DNA from: Agapetus fuscipes
Taxonomy: Eukaryota > Arthropoda > Insecta > Trichoptera > Glossosomatidae
Assembly (NCBI GenBank): GCA_951799405.1
Contig: OX637341.1
Coordinates: 19,025,659-19,089,658, forward strand
Reading direction: 5' to 3'
Length of the DNA: 64,000 bases
Each line of letters opens with the position of its first letter. Within the stretch, counting starts at the first letter, position 1. The translations under genes were made by a program, and so were the position numbers. Positions 63,901 to 64,000 of this stretch are shown one piece after another. The notes under the pieces were generated by a model. That model was not told the origin of the DNA, searched no databases, and saw nothing but the letters and a program-made list of their open reading frames with translations.

Positions 63901-64000
63901 CTACTACAAACCAACATAATATAGATACTAATGTATTTTTAGCATGATAACCTATTGGAAAGCAATAAACATACTTTATGTAACAATCTTCCAACGAATA

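Overview
The window is AT-rich, repeat-dense animal DNA, most likely from an insect or another arthropod. The evidence is two short, highly conserved exons of a metabotropic glutamate receptor with standard AG/GT splice borders, arthropod-like retroelements, and no bacterial-type genes. I cannot name the species.

Host gene. Only two host exons are visible, both on the + strand (23464-23606 and 51431-51601). They encode adjoining parts of the extracellular glutamate-binding (Venus flytrap) domain and join in frame across a 27.8 kb intron. Everything else is intron or flanking DNA: more than 23 kb before the first exon and more than 12 kb after the second.

Layout. 0.25-1.1 kb holds a LINE reverse-transcriptase remnant. 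Six repeat groups recur through the window. (A) A roughly 270 bp repeat with a TTAGA-type tail, about 36 copies, several continuing into the 3' end of an RTE-type LINE. (B) A tRNA-headed SINE ending in a TTGCGTT-like tail, about 15 copies. (C) A SINE with a 5S rRNA head, a second tRNA-like promoter and three interchangeable 3' ends. (D) Broken 3' ends of several LINE lineages. (E) MITEs and hAT-like elements with clear terminal inverted repeats. (F) Foldback elements with a hammerhead-ribozyme-like core and 11-14 bp target duplications, which I interpret as Penelope-like remnants.

The main autonomous element is an intact Ty3/gypsy LTR retrotransposon (36157-43447) in the receptor intron, on the same strand. 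It has two apparently identical 518 bp LTRs, an ATAT target duplication, a tRNA-Leu-type primer site, a polypurine tract, and open gag and pol frames overlapping in the -1 frame. Gag begins with a SAP-like DNA-binding domain. Pol carries protease, RT, RNase H and integrase, followed by an unusual C-terminal extension that resembles a TARG1/Poa1p-type macro (ADP-ribose) domain and then a CCCH zinc finger. This is the best candidate for something undescribed.

How the parts fit. The non-autonomous repeats appear to borrow LINE 3' ends (A with an RTE LINE; C with at least two LINE tails). SINE C is the clearest case: the same 5S-tRNA body switches at one point to three different 3' modules. Nesting (SINE in MITE, hAT in SINE, foldback in MITE) gives a partial order of insertions. 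All calls are from reading the sequence; no database search was run.
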